47,331 nucleotides of DNA from Streptomyces sp. NRRL F-525 (GCF_000716605.1 NZ_JNXE01000054.1:1-47331), one strand, 5' to 3'. Numbered from the stretch's first letter, positions 6,183 to 15,302 are shown. Made by a program: numbers and translations. Notes: generated by a model from the letters alone, not told the origin.

Positions 6183-8497
6183 GCGACAGTCCTCCGGTCA
6201 CTACTGCTACCGCTACCGCTACGCGGACTCGGCACCGCACCCCCCGGCGTCCCCACAACCCCCGTCCGCCGCAGCTTCTGCCAGCGCAGGCGGCCTCCGG
6301 TGAGCGCGGTGATCCAGGACTGGAGCAGGACGACGTACATGAGTTGGCGGTAGAGGATCTGTTGCAGGGGCAGGGAGACGAGGTGGGTCATGCGTTCGCG
6401 GTCGAGGCGGAAGGCGTAGGCCGCGCAGAACGCCTGGATCGCCAGCACGCCCAGCCAGGCCAGGAACGTCTTCTCCGTCGGGCCGAACACCAGGCCGTAG
6501 AGCAGGAACACGTCGATCAGCGGGGCCAGGATCGGGGCGATCACCATGAACAGGGCCACCAACGGGAGGCCTACGCGGCCGAAGCGGCCGGACGGGCCCC
6601 GGTCCAGCAGCGCGCCCCGGTGCTTCCAGATCGCCTGCATCGTGCCGTAGGACCAGCGGTAGCGCTGGGACCACAACTGCTGGACCGTCTCCGGGGCTTC
6701 CGTCCACGCCCGCGCCTTCTCGGCGTAGACCACCCGCCAGCCGTCCCGGTGCATCGCCATCGTGATGTCGGTGTCCTCGGCGAGCGTGTCGTCGCTCATG
6801 CCGCCGACCCGCTCCAGCGCGCTTCTCCTGAAGGCCCCCACGGCGCCCGGGATCGTCGGCATGCAGCGGAGGATGTCGTACATCCGGCGGTCGAGGTTGA
6901 AGCCCATCACGTACTCGATGTGCTGCCAGGCGCCGATGAGGGAGTCCCGGTTGCCGACCTTGGCGTTGCCCGCGACGGCGCCGACGCGCGGGTCGCCGAA
7001 GGGCTGGACCAACTCCCGTACGGTGGCCGGTTCGAAGACCGTGTCGCCGTCCATCATGACGACGAGGTCGTAACTGGCGTTCGCCAGGCCGCGGTTGAGG
7101 GCGGCCGGCTTGCCCGCGTTGACCTGGCGGACGACCCGGACGTTCGGCAGGAACATCGCCTCGACGATTCTCGCCGTACCGTCCGCCGAGCCGTCGTCGA
7201 TGACGATCACCTCGACGGGATGCTCGCTCGCCATGAGTGAACGAACCGTGTTCTCAATGCACTTGGCCTCGTTGTACGCCGGGACCAGGACCGAGACCGG
7301 TTCCGTCACCGGTGGGCCCCAGGCGAAGTCCTTGCGGCGCACCCGGCGGGCGTGGATGCCGGAGAGCAGGAGCATCAGCGCGAAACGGGCGATGACGAGC
7401 GAGCCGGTGATCGCCAGGCCGACGACCAGGACGCCCGTGATGTCGTCCGCGGCCTGGACCAGGAAGATCCACGCCTTGCCCTTCCAGAGGTTGACGCCGG
7501 TCACCGGGGTGAGCGCGCTGGGCGCGCCCAGGGCCTCGGTGAGGTTGTCGAACCGGTAGCCCTTGGCCTGCATCTCCGGCAGGAACTTGTCCAGCGCCTC
7601 GACCGTCTGGTGGCGGTCGCCGCCCGAATCGTGCATCAGGACGATCGCACCCTTGCCGCCGCGCGGGGTCGCGTTGCTGATGATCTTCGCGACGCCGGGC
7701 TTCTGCCAGTCCTCGCTGTCCGTGTTGTTGACGACGGTGATGTAGCCGCGGGTGCCGATGTACTCGGTCACCGGCCAGGACAGGTTGTCCATCGCGTCGG
7801 CGGACGACGAGTACGGCGGGCGGAAGAGCGAGGTACGGATGCCGGCCGCTCCGGTGATCGCGAGCTGCGTCTGGGACAGCTCCCAGTCGATGCGCTTCTT
7901 CGACTGGAAGGACAGGTCGGGGTGGCTGAACGTGTGCACGCCGACCTCGTTGCCCTCCGCCACGATGCGTTTGACCAGCTCCGGGTAGCGCGAGGTCATC
8001 GTGCCGGTGACGAAGAAGACGGCGTGCGCGTGATGCTTCTTGAGCACGTCCAGGACCTTGGGCGTCCAGGTCGGGTCGGGGCCGTCGTCGAAGGTCAGCA
8101 CGATGTCGTGGTCCGGCACGTCCAGGCTGGTCGTACGGCCGCTGCGGGTGTCGATGACCGGGCCGCCGTCGAGGATCTTGTCCGGCACCTTGTCGGTCGC
8201 CGCCTCGGGGCGGATGCGGTGGTCGGCCAGGATCTCGCTGTGGACGTAGCCGCGCAGCATCAGCATCGCCAGCAGCGCGACGAGGAGCAGCATCGGCAGC
8301 AGGAACCGCATGGAGAGGCGACGGCGCCGGGGATCGCGGGAGGCGCGGCGCTCGGGCTTCTCCCCCTTCCGGGCGCCGGGCCCAACTCCCTTCGGGGCAG
8401 CAGGAGTTGCTGGATCCACCGGACCTGCCGGAGTTGCTCCGTGACGGCCGCCCGGGGCCTGGTGCGTGGCCCTGGGGCGGCGGTTGTGCGATGCCAT
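6179..8497 (-). CDS. matB: MatB: polysaccharide deacetylase/GT2 polymer synthase
   Basis: 772 aa. A basic N-terminus and membrane helix (MRFLLPMLLLVALLAMLML, ~63-82) lead to a NodB deacetylase domain: TFDDGPDPT (~134), HTFSHPD (~186), RPPYSSS (~224), HDSGG. After a second membrane segment comes a processive GT2 domain: VSVLVPAYNE (~397), DDGSADG (~430), MDGDTVF (~480), AEDTD (~572), QRYRW (~610), then C-terminal membrane helices. This fusion matches MatB of S. coelicolor/S. lividans, which with MatA makes poly-beta-1,6-N-acetylglucosamine and drives pellet formation and adhesion. All NodB metal/catalytic and GT2 motifs look intact. The ATG shares one base with the matA stop (TGATG). Confidence 0.93.
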   Translation of the reverse strand: MASHNRRPRATHQAPGGRHGATPAGPVDPATPAAPKGVGPGARKGEKPERRASRDPRRRRLSMRFLLPMLLLVALLAMLMLRGYVHSEILADHRIRPEAATDKVPDKILDGGPVIDTRSGRTTSLDVPDHDIVLTFDDGPDPTWTPKVLDVLKKHHAHAVFFVTGTMTSRYPELVKRIVAEGNEVGVHTFSHPDLSFQSKKRIDWELSQTQLAITGAAGIRTSLFRPPYSSSADAMDNLSWPVTEYIGTRGYITVVNNTDSEDWQKPGVAKIISNATPRGGKGAIVLMHDSGGDRHQTVEALDKFLPEMQAKGYRFDNLTEALGAPSALTPVTGVNLWKGKAWIFLVQAADDITGVLVVGLAITGSLVIARFALMLLLSGIHARRVRRKDFAWGPPVTEPVSVLVPAYNEAKCIENTVRSLMASEHPVEVIVIDDGSADGTARIVEAMFLPNVRVVRQVNAGKPAALNRGLANASYDLVVMMDGDTVFEPATVRELVQPFGDPRVGAVAGNAKVGNRDSLIGAWQHIEYVMGFNLDRRMYDILRCMPTIPGAVGAFRRSALERVGGMSDDTLAEDTDITMAMHRDGWRVVYAEKARAWTEAPETVQQLWSQRYRWSYGTMQAIWKHRGALLDRGPSGRFGRVGLPLVALFMVIAPILAPLIDVFLLYGLVFGPTEKTFLAWLGVLAIQAFCAAYAFRLDRERMTHLVSLPLQQILYRQLMYVVLLQSWITALTGGRLRWQKLRRTGVVGTPGGAVPSPRSGSGSSSDRRTVA

Positions 8498-9624
8498 CAG
8501 AGGATGTGCTCCGGAGTCTTGGACGGGACCGGCGCCGGTTCGGAAGGCGCGGCCGGCCCCTGCGCCACGGGCGACGGGGTGCTCGGGGCGTCGGCCACCG
8601 TGCCCGTGCCCGTCGTCGCGCTCGGGCTCGGCGTCGTATCGACCGGCGCGCTCACGCTGGTGGACGGGGACGGATCGGCCGACGGCGGGGCCGAGGACCG
8701 CGAGGGCTGTACGACCGGATTGCTCGCGCCGCCCCCCGTCGGTGCCGAGGCGCTCTTGCTCGCGGACGCCCCGGGCGACGCGGACGTGCTCGCCTTGGCG
8801 CCGGGCTTCGCGGACGCGCCGGTCGAGCCGCTCACGCTGACGCCCGGCGACGGTGTCGTACCGTCGCTCGCCGTCGGGATGTTCCCCGGCGCCACGCTGT
8901 CGCTGCCACCGGACGGGTGCCCCGACTCGGCGGGCTGCGGCGAGGTGTCGACCTTGCCCGCGGGCGCGTCGTCCTTCTGCCCCGGCACCGGCAGCCACGG
9001 CGCGTCCGAACTCCCGGACAGCAGCGTGATGACGATGACGACGGCGTACACGGCGCACGCGATGCCGACGGCCATACCGAACCGCCGGTACCTACGGCTG
9101 CGACGCCCGGACTCGTCGACGAAGACGGGCCGGTCGGACCCGTCGTTGCCGGCGCCGGGCTTGCCCCCGGCCTCCCCCTGCGGGGCGGGCCCGTCGAGCT
9201 GAACGGTCACCTCGTCGGGATCGGCCGCACCGGCCCCCGTTTCCACCGAAGCGCCCCAGGGATCGGCGAGGATCCCGGCACCGGCGACGGATCCGTTCCT
9301 CACGTCCTTACCGGCGGGCGGCTCGGGCCACCCGGTCCGTATACGACGACCGTCCTTGGCCGTACGACGGCTGTCCTTGCCCGCATGCCGGCCATCTGTG
9401 CCGCCATGCCGACCGTCCGCGCCGATATTGCGACCGACCTTGGCGGCATGCCGGCCGCCCTCCAGGATTTCTGATCCTCTGGTTCCTCTGGTTTCCCCGG
9501 CTGTTCCGGTCGCTTCGGTGTCCGAAAACGCCTCCTGGGCCTCTCCGCCTATGACCGGTACGTCTCTGGTCGCGGATGCAGCTTGGGGCCATTCCGGTTG
9601 GGCGTCTTCTCGCCACTTTTCCAT
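8497..9624 (-). CDS. matA: MatA: single-pass membrane protein with Pro/Ser-rich exterior
   Basis: 375 aa from the ATG at 9624 (MEKWREDAQPEW). Residues 1-~180 are hydrophilic and cytoplasmic, with a basic GRHxGKDxRR-like tract. One membrane helix (FGMAVGIACAVYAVVIVITL, ~183-203) is followed by ~170 residues rich in Pro, Ser, Thr, Ala and Gly. This layout and its position just before matB identify it as MatA, needed with MatB for the aggregation polymer. Its biochemical role is unsettled; a scaffold or export partner is plausible. Start choice: ATG at 9636 has the G-run abutting it, 9624 has it ~12 bases away, and 9702 is also open. Confidence 0.82.
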   Translation of the reverse strand: MEKWREDAQPEWPQAASATRDVPVIGGEAQEAFSDTEATGTAGETRGTRGSEILEGGRHAAKVGRNIGADGRHGGTDGRHAGKDSRRTAKDGRRIRTGWPEPPAGKDVRNGSVAGAGILADPWGASVETGAGAADPDEVTVQLDGPAPQGEAGGKPGAGNDGSDRPVFVDESGRRSRRYRRFGMAVGIACAVYAVVIVITLLSGSSDAPWLPVPGQKDDAPAGKVDTSPQPAESGHPSGGSDSVAPGNIPTASDGTTPSPGVSVSGSTGASAKPGAKASTSASPGASASKSASAPTGGGASNPVVQPSRSSAPPSADPSPSTSVSAPVDTTPSPSATTGTGTVADAPSTPSPVAQGPAAPSEPAPVPSKTPEHIL

Positions 9625-9670
9625 GCGCACGCACATCCCCCCACGGGACTGTTCCGGGTGCGCAAACGAC

Positions 9671-9739
9671 CCTGAGCACACGCCGCCGAACCGGGCCCCC
9701 ACCCGGTCCTCGCGCCCCCCTTACCACACCGTGCTCAGG
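9671..9739 (-). promoter_or_regulatory. Long-range stem-loop in the matA leader
   Basis: CCTGAGCAC (9671-9679) pairs exactly with GTGCTCAGG (9731-9739). Inside the loop, ACCGGG (9690-9695) pairs with CCCGGT (9702-9707). The structure lies 47 bp upstream of the matA start in the 159-bp gap after the LysR gene. Role unknown. Confidence 0.45.
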
Positions 9740-9783
9740 CCCTGAAGGTAGCGCACAGGGAGCACTCCATGTGCCGGGATGCG

Positions 9784-10755
9784 TCATTTTCTCCTTTTTA
9801 GCATGTCCACGTCGATGGCTGGAATCCATCCGTTCACCGGCCGCCGCAGCCATCCGTCGGCCCTGCCGATCTCCACCGCAGCACGTCGAAGCGCATCGAA
9901 TCCGGGGTGCACCAGCCCCTTTCGCCACACGAGCGACACGGCGGACAACGGCACCGGGTCCACCAGTGGCCGCAGCACGGTCCGGGGCATGGCCGGAAAA
10001 TCCACCACGGCGAGAATCGGCGTCCCCGTCCTCGCCATGACCCGTTCGAACTCCTCTTCGCCTACGGCCATGGGTGCGGGCGCGGCAACCTTGATGTCAC
10101 GCCCCTCGAACAACCGGCGCGCGAGATCCGTCCACTCCGGGGTACGCGGATTCCCGGCACCGGCGTACACGGTCTCCCCGGCGAGCGCGTCGACGGGCAC
10201 CTCGGCGAGCGCCGCCAACGGATGCCCCTCGGGCAACAGCACCGCCATCGGCTCGTACCGCACCAGCTGATGATCGAGCCCGGCCCGCAACCCCGGCTCC
10301 AGCCCCGCGAACCGCCCGAACGACACATCGAGCCGCCCCGCCGTCAACTCCCCCACCGCGCCCGCCAGTCCACTCTCGTAGCGGGCCATCAGCTCCTGCT
10401 CCGGGGCGAGTTCACGGGCCCGGCGCAGCACACGGCGTCCGGTACCCAGCCCCGGCGAGTTGAGATCGACGAGCAGCGGCCGGGCCCGGACCTCCCGAAA
10501 CGCGGCAAGCAACTCCTCCTGCGCCCCGAGCACCCGCCGCGCATACGGCACCAACCGCTCACCGTCCGCCGACAACACCACCTGCCGAGTGGTCCGCACG
10601 AACAGCTCCACCCCCAACTCCCGCTCCAGCCGCCGCACATCACGACTGAGCGCCTGCTGGGCGACGTAGAGGCGGGCGGCCGCGCGGGTGAAGTGCAGCT
10701 CTTCGGCTACGACGAGAAAGGCACGGAGGAGTCGGGGGTCCACGTGGGCAGGCAT
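9784..10755 (-). CDS. LysR-family transcriptional regulator
   Basis: 323 aa. The N-terminal winged helix-turn-helix is clear: LLRAFLVVAEELHFTRAAAR, LYVAQQALSRDVRRLERELG, ELFVRTTRQVVLSADGE. A substrate-binding effector domain follows from ~90 to 300. It is divergent from an MFS transporter gene 83 bp away, the usual arrangement for a LysR regulator and its target, so control of that transporter by a small-molecule ligand is likely. It also lies upstream of matA on the same strand with a 159-bp gap; read-through into matA is possible but unsupported. Confidence 0.92.
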   Translation of the reverse strand: MPAHVDPRLLRAFLVVAEELHFTRAAARLYVAQQALSRDVRRLERELGVELFVRTTRQVVLSADGERLVPYARRVLGAQEELLAAFREVRARPLLVDLNSPGLGTGRRVLRRARELAPEQELMARYESGLAGAVGELTAGRLDVSFGRFAGLEPGLRAGLDHQLVRYEPMAVLLPEGHPLAALAEVPVDALAGETVYAGAGNPRTPEWTDLARRLFEGRDIKVAAPAPMAVGEEEFERVMARTGTPILAVVDFPAMPRTVLRPLVDPVPLSAVSLVWRKGLVHPGFDALRRAAVEIGRADGWLRRPVNGWIPAIDVDMLKRRK

Positions 10756-10838
10756 CCGGCGAACTTACAACGCAGGTGCGTGAATCGACGCGGACCAGGT
10801 GTTGGACCCGGTGATCCACTCCGGCCGACGCTTACCGC
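10756..10838. promoter_or_regulatory. Divergent LysR/MFS promoter region
   Basis: 83 bp separates the two start codons. LysR regulators usually bind such regions. I see no clear T-n11-A palindrome or well-spaced -35/-10 pair that I would commit to. Confidence 0.4.
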
Positions 10839-12023
10839 ATGCCCCAACACACCACCTACCGCCGCCTGTTCACGATCCCCGGCACCCGAGCCTTCACCGC
10901 CGGCAACCTCATCGCCCGCCTCCCCGCAGGCATGTTCAGCGTGAGCGCGGTCATGATGATCGCCGGTACACGGGGCTCGTACGCCCTGGCCGGCGCGGTG
11001 ACGGCAACGGGGCTGGCGGCGACAGCGCTGACGGGCCCATGGATGGCAAGGCTGACCGACCGCCACGGCCAGTCCCGAACAGCCCTACCCGCAACGGCAG
11101 TTGCGGCACTCGGCTCCCTCGCCCTCCTCCTCTGCGTCCACTACGGCGCCCCCGACTGGACCCTGTTCGCCGCGTACACGGCCACCGCGACAACCCCCAA
11201 CACCGGCGGCATGTCCCGAGCCCGCTGGACCCACCTCCTCGCGGACGCCCCCGAGGCCCTCCACACGGCGAACTCCTTCGAACAGGCGGCGGACGAGCTG
11301 TGCTTCATGCTGGGCCCGGCGCTGGCGGCCTTCCTGTGCGGCACGTTCTTCCCGGAGGCGGGCACGCTGACGGGGGCGGTCCTGCTGGTGACAGGCACCC
11401 TGATCTTCACGGCCCAGCGCGCCACGGAACCCCCACCAAGCCCGGCCCCAAAGGGCAGTTCACCTCTCCGCACCCCCGGCATCCCATCCCTGATCGCCGG
11501 TTTCATCGCGACCGGTGCGGTGTTCGGAGCGATGGAGGTAGCGACCCTCGCGTACGCGGACGAGGCGGGCCACCGAACGGCGGGCGGCGCGATACTGGCC
11601 CTCCAGGCGGCCGGCTCCTGCGCGGCGGGCCTGCTCTACGGCAGGCGAAAACCGCCGGGCCGACCGGAACACCGTCTGCGCCGCTGCCTGTTGGCGATGA
11701 CCACCCTGATGCCCCTGCCCCTGCTGGCAGCAAGCACGCTGAACTTCCTCCCCGCGCTGGCGACGGCCTTGCTACTGGCAGGCATGGCGACGGCCCCCAC
11801 GATGATCACCGCGATGACACTCGTCCAACACCGCACTCCCGAGGGCAGGTTGAACGAAGGCATGAGCCTGGCGGTGACGGGCTTGCTGACGGGAATCGCA
11901 TGCGGCTCGGCGGCAGCGGGTTGGACAACGGACCATGCCTCACCAACGGCGGCACTCTGGCTACCAGTTGCGGCAGCAACAAGCGCCCTACTGATCGAAG
12001 TTCAGGGCAGGACAACCCCCTAG
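10839..12023 (+). CDS. MFS transporter, probable efflux
   Basis: 394 aa with about 12 hydrophobic segments in two six-helix halves joined by a polar linker (RATEPPPSPAPKGSSPLRTPG, ~residue 195). The loop after helix 2 reads GPWMARLTDRHGQSR, a variant of the MFS motif GxxxDRxGRR. The second half repeats the pattern (LVQHRTPEGRLNEGMSLAVTG). The type resembles small-molecule or sugar-efflux MFS proteins; the substrate cannot be read from sequence. It is divergent from the LysR gene, its likely regulator. Its TAG stop lies inside a dispersed Streptomyces repeat. Confidence 0.88.
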   Translation: MPQHTTYRRLFTIPGTRAFTAGNLIARLPAGMFSVSAVMMIAGTRGSYALAGAVTATGLAATALTGPWMARLTDRHGQSRTALPATAVAALGSLALLLCVHYGAPDWTLFAAYTATATTPNTGGMSRARWTHLLADAPEALHTANSFEQAADELCFMLGPALAAFLCGTFFPEAGTLTGAVLLVTGTLIFTAQRATEPPPSPAPKGSSPLRTPGIPSLIAGFIATGAVFGAMEVATLAYADEAGHRTAGGAILALQAAGSCAAGLLYGRRKPPGRPEHRLRRCLLAMTTLMPLPLLAASTLNFLPALATALLLAGMATAPTMITAMTLVQHRTPEGRLNEGMSLAVTGLLTGIACGSAAAGWTTDHASPTAALWLPVAAATSALLIEVQGRTTP

Positions 12024-12052
12024 GGGCGCGGGGAACTGCGCGACCAGCCCCC
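12022..12052 (+). repeat. Dispersed GGGGCGCGGGGAACTGCGCGA element at gene end
   Basis: The block GGGGCGCGGGGAACTGCGCG followed by ACCAGCCCCC is a common Streptomyces 3'-end element. It can fold by pairing its GGGG/CCCC ends and the inner GCGC tracts. Here the MFS stop codon TAG forms its first bases, so it likely ends or stabilises that transcript. Confidence 0.75.
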
Positions 12053-12113
12053 ACCGGACCCGTACCCAACCCACAACCCATCGAACCGCTTGCCCCAATC
12101 CCTGCCGCACCCA

Positions 12114-12142
12114 TTGACGCCCCCACAGCCCCTACATACCTT
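12114..12142 (+). promoter_or_regulatory. Promoter of the alpha-xyloside operon
   Basis: TTGACG (12114-12119) and TACCTT (12137-12142) are separated by exactly 17 bp, a good housekeeping-type promoter. The predicted start site, near 12149, falls inside the first LacI operator. Confidence 0.65.
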
Positions 12143-12148
12143 CCTCCA

Positions 12149-12162
12149 TCGAAGCGCTTCGA
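12149..12162. promoter_or_regulatory. LacI-family operator O1
   Basis: TCGAAGCGCTTCGA is a perfect 14-bp palindrome with the central CG typical of LacI/GalR operators. It covers the predicted transcription start, so binding would block initiation. The regulator is most likely the LacI protein encoded at 17543-18553. Confidence 0.8.
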
Positions 12163-12170
12163 CACCCCTC

Positions 12171-12186
12171 GTCGAATCGATTCGAC
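12171..12186. promoter_or_regulatory. LacI-family operator O2
   Basis: GTCGAATCGATTCGAC is a perfect 16-bp palindrome whose centre is 23 bp from that of O1, about two helical turns. Paired sites suggest cooperative binding by the neighbouring LacI regulator. Confidence 0.78.
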
Positions 12187-12213
12187 CCCCTCCGACTCCC
12201 CTGGAGGCACTGG

Positions 12214-13509
12214 ATGCTGACGACACAACGGCGAGCAACGACAGCCGCACTGATCCTCACCGGATCCCTGCTCCTCACCTCCTGCGGCGGCAGCTCGGAC
12301 AACGGCTCCTCGGACGCCAAGACCCTCAAGCTCTGGCACTACGAGGGCCCCGACAGCGCGATGGGCGTGGCCTGGAACGAGGCGATCAAGGAGTTCGAGG
12401 CCCAACACCCGGGCGTGAAGGTGAAGTTCGAGGAGAAGGGCTTCGAGCAGATCCAAAAAACAGCCCCGATGGTCCTCAACTCCTCCGACGCCCCGGACAT
12501 CATGGAGTACAACAAGGGCAACGCGACGGCAGGCCTGCTCTCGAAACAAGGCCTGCTCACCGACCTCACCGCCGAAGCAAAGGCGCGCGGCTGGGACAAG
12601 AAGATCCCGGCGAGCGTAGGCACGACGGACGTCTACAACGCCAACGGGGTGATGGGCTCCGGCAAGTGGTACGGCGTCACGGACTACGGCGAGTACACGA
12701 TGGTCTATTACAACAAGGCCCTCTTCAAGAAGTACAAGATCGCCGAACCGAAAACCTTCGACGAACTGACCACCGCACTCGGCGAGTTCAAGGCGAAGGG
12801 CATCACCCCCCTCGCCAACGCCGGCGCCGAGTACATCGCCCAGCAGTACCTCTACCAGCTCGCCCTCTCGAAGGCCGACCGCGCCTGGGTCGACAAGTAC
12901 GAGCTGTACAAGGGCAAGACGGACTTCCACGACCCGGCCTGGACCTACGCGGCGACGACCTTCGCCGACTGGGTGAAGAAGGGCTACATCGCCAAGACGT
13001 CCAGCTCCACGAAGGCCGAAGACGCCGGAGTCTCCTGGATCCAGGGCAAGGCCCCGATCCTCTTCTCCGGCAGCTGGTGGTACGGCCGCTTCCAGACGGA
13101 GGCCAAGTTCGACTGGGACACGACGCTGTGGCCCGGCTCGAACCTCACCCTCGGCTCCGGCGGCAACATCTGGGTCGTCCCCAAGGGCGCCAAGAACAAG
13201 CAACTCGCCTACGACTTCATCGACATCACCCTGTCGAAGAAGATCCAGAACCTGATGGGCAACAAGGGCGGCATCCCGGTCGCGGCCGACACCTCCGCGA
13301 TCACCGACCCCAAGTCCAAGGAACTCATCGCCAATTTCAACACCGTCTCCGCCCGTGACGGCCTCGCCTTCTACCCGGACTGGCCGGTCCCCGGCTTCTA
13401 CGACGTCCTCGTCTCCGAGACCCAGAAGCTGATCACGAACAGCGAGAAGCCGGACGCCTATCTCAGCAACCTGCAGAAGGCGTACGACAAGGGCGTCCCG
13501 TCGACATGA
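12214..13509 (+). CDS. Sugar ABC importer substrate-binding lipoprotein
   Basis: 431 aa. A lipoprotein signal ends in LLLTSC with the lipid-bearing cysteine at C24. The body is a cluster-B oligosaccharide-binding protein: LKLWHYEGPDSAMGVAWNEA, EFEAQHPGVKVKFEEKGFEQ, DYGEYTMVYYNKALFKKYKI, WTYAATTFADWVKKGYI. The start is ATG at 12214 with GGAGG six bases upstream. It is the first gene of an operon with two permeases and an alpha-xylosidase, so the ligand is probably an alpha-xylosyl oligosaccharide such as isoprimeverose or a xyloglucan fragment (inferred). It overlaps the first permease by four bases. Transcription should be repressed through the two upstream LacI operators. Confidence 0.93.
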   Translation: MLTTQRRATTAALILTGSLLLTSCGGSSDNGSSDAKTLKLWHYEGPDSAMGVAWNEAIKEFEAQHPGVKVKFEEKGFEQIQKTAPMVLNSSDAPDIMEYNKGNATAGLLSKQGLLTDLTAEAKARGWDKKIPASVGTTDVYNANGVMGSGKWYGVTDYGEYTMVYYNKALFKKYKIAEPKTFDELTTALGEFKAKGITPLANAGAEYIAQQYLYQLALSKADRAWVDKYELYKGKTDFHDPAWTYAATTFADWVKKGYIAKTSSSTKAEDAGVSWIQGKAPILFSGSWWYGRFQTEAKFDWDTTLWPGSNLTLGSGGNIWVVPKGAKNKQLAYDFIDITLSKKIQNLMGNKGGIPVAADTSAITDPKSKELIANFNTVSARDGLAFYPDWPVPGFYDVLVSETQKLITNSEKPDAYLSNLQKAYDKGVPST

Positions 13510-14465
13510 CGGTCACCGTCGAGAAGGACGGCCGGGTGCTCGACAAGCGTGACGCCATGAGGCACCCGGCCCGTCGCCCGCGCAACTCCTACGCCCTGTT
13601 CCTCCTCCCAGGCGCCCTCGCGGCCCTGGCCGTGATCGTCGTCCCGTTCCTGATGAACACGGCCGTGAGCTTCACGAGTTGGCAGGGCGTGGGCGACCCC
13701 AAGTGGACCGGCCTCGCCAACTACCGTGACCTGCTCGACGATTCCGAGTTCTGGGCGTCGTTCCGGCACAGCCTGTTCATGGTCGTGGCGATGGCGGCCG
13801 TACCGACGGTCGTCGGACTCGTCCTGGCCGCCGCCCTGTTCGACTACGTCGCCAAACACTTCGGCACCCGCATCGCCGCGATCCTCCGCGCCTGCTTCTA
13901 CCTCCCGCAGGTGCTGCCGATCGCGGTCGCCGGCATCGTCTGGAGCTGGATCCTCGCCCCCGACAACGGCTCCCTCAACGCCCTCCTGAAAGCAGTGGGG
14001 TTGGGCTCCTGGCAGCAGGACTGGCTGGGCGACCCCGACCTCGCGCTCTACAGCGTCATGGGCGTCATGGTCTGGGTCCAACTCGGCTTCCCTCTCGTGG
14101 TGTTCATGGCCGGGCTGCAACGCGTGGACCCCCAGCTCTACGAAGCTGCCGAGCTCGACGGCGCCGGCTGGTGGCGCCGCTTCTGGCACATCACGCTGCC
14201 GCAGATCCGTCCGGAGATATACGTCGTCCTGACCTGGTGCACGATCGCCGCGCTCAAGGTGTTCGGCGCGGTGTACGTCCTCACGAAGGGCGGCCCGGGC
14301 GGCGCGACCGACGTCCCGTCCTACTTCTCCTTCACCACGTTTTTCGAGAAGACCCAGGTCGGCTACGGAGCCGCGATATCAACGGTGTTGACGGTGATCA
14401 TCCTGGTCCTCTCCCTCGCCTTCCTGAAACTCCAGACCCGCGCGGAGGAAGGTGACCGCGCATGA
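13506..14465 (+). CDS. Sugar ABC importer permease (MalF/UgpA type)
   Basis: 319 aa with six membrane helices. The EAA loop that contacts the ATPase reads EAAELDGAGWWRRFWHITLPQIRP in the canonical place, split here as EAAELDGAGWW and FWHITLPQIRP. The N-terminal ~25 residues are polar and cytoplasmic. The ATG overlaps the binding-protein stop by four bases, and the gene's stop overlaps the next start, so all three should be made in proportion. There is no ATPase gene in the operon, which fits a shared MsiK-type ATPase encoded elsewhere (known for Streptomyces sugar importers; inferred here). Confidence 0.93.
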   Translation: MTVTVEKDGRVLDKRDAMRHPARRPRNSYALFLLPGALAALAVIVVPFLMNTAVSFTSWQGVGDPKWTGLANYRDLLDDSEFWASFRHSLFMVVAMAAVPTVVGLVLAAALFDYVAKHFGTRIAAILRACFYLPQVLPIAVAGIVWSWILAPDNGSLNALLKAVGLGSWQQDWLGDPDLALYSVMGVMVWVQLGFPLVVFMAGLQRVDPQLYEAAELDGAGWWRRFWHITLPQIRPEIYVVLTWCTIAALKVFGAVYVLTKGGPGGATDVPSYFSFTTFFEKTQVGYGAAISTVLTVIILVLSLAFLKLQTRAEEGDRA

Positions 14466-15286
14466 CGACCGCCCTGCGCCGCTACCCGGTACTGATCGCC
14501 CTGTGCATCGCGGCCCTCTTCATGGTCGTGCCGTTCCTGATCGTCGTCGTCAACGCCGTGAAGTCACCGGCCGAGTACTCCGAACACGGCCCCCTCAGCC
14601 TCCCCAACGGCGTCTACCTGGACGGCCTCAAGGACTTCTGGCAACGCGTCGACTACGGCCAGAAACTCTTCAACTCGGCTTTGATCAGCGGCTCGGTGGC
14701 CGTCCTCGCCGCCGCGCTCTCCGTCCTCAACGCGTACGCGATCGGCATCGGCCGTATCAAGGGCCGCACGTGGGTCCTGGCCTTCTTCGTCCTCGCCAAC
14801 ATGCTGCCGCAGGAGGCGCTGGTCTACCCGATCTACTACCTGAGCAAGCAAGTCGGCCTGTACGACACGAGGTTGAGCGTCATCATCGTGTTCACGGTGA
14901 TCCAGGCGGCGTTCGGCACGTACCTCCTCTCCTCCGTGCTCGGCCAGTTCCCCCGCGAGATCCTCGAAGCGGCCCGGATCGACGGCGCCAACAAGTGGCA
15001 GGTGCTGTGGCGGATCGTGGTCCCGGTCAGCCGCCCCACGATCGGCGTCCTGCTGGTCTTCTTCTTCATCTGGACCTGGAACGAGTTCCTGCTCCCCCTG
15101 GTCATGCTGATCTCCAACGACAACCAGACCGTGTCGGTGGCCCTCGGCGTCCTCCAGGGCCAGCGCCTGATGGACGCCACGATGACCAACGCGGCTGCCC
15201 TGCTCGGTGTGTTGCCCGCCATCGTCTTCTTCCTCGTCTTCCAGCGGACCCTCACACGCGGCATCGCCGTGGGTGCCGTCAAGTAG
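14462..15286 (+). CDS. Sugar ABC importer permease (MalG/UgpE type)
   Basis: 274 aa with six membrane helices, the usual size for a MalG-type partner. The EAA motif is EAARIDGANKWQVLWRIVVP. The C-terminus RTLTRGIAVGAVK is the typical family ending. It forms a heterodimer with the preceding permease. ATGA overlap upstream; the downstream gap to the GH31 gene is 16 bp and contains that gene's AAGGGGA ribosome site. Confidence 0.93.
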   Translation: MTTALRRYPVLIALCIAALFMVVPFLIVVVNAVKSPAEYSEHGPLSLPNGVYLDGLKDFWQRVDYGQKLFNSALISGSVAVLAAALSVLNAYAIGIGRIKGRTWVLAFFVLANMLPQEALVYPIYYLSKQVGLYDTRLSVIIVFTVIQAAFGTYLLSSVLGQFPREILEAARIDGANKWQVLWRIVVPVSRPTIGVLLVFFFIWTWNEFLLPLVMLISNDNQTVSVALGVLQGQRLMDATMTNAAALLGVLPAIVFFLVFQRTLTRGIAVGAVK

Positions 15287-15302
15287 TAAGGGGACCCCCC
15301 AC

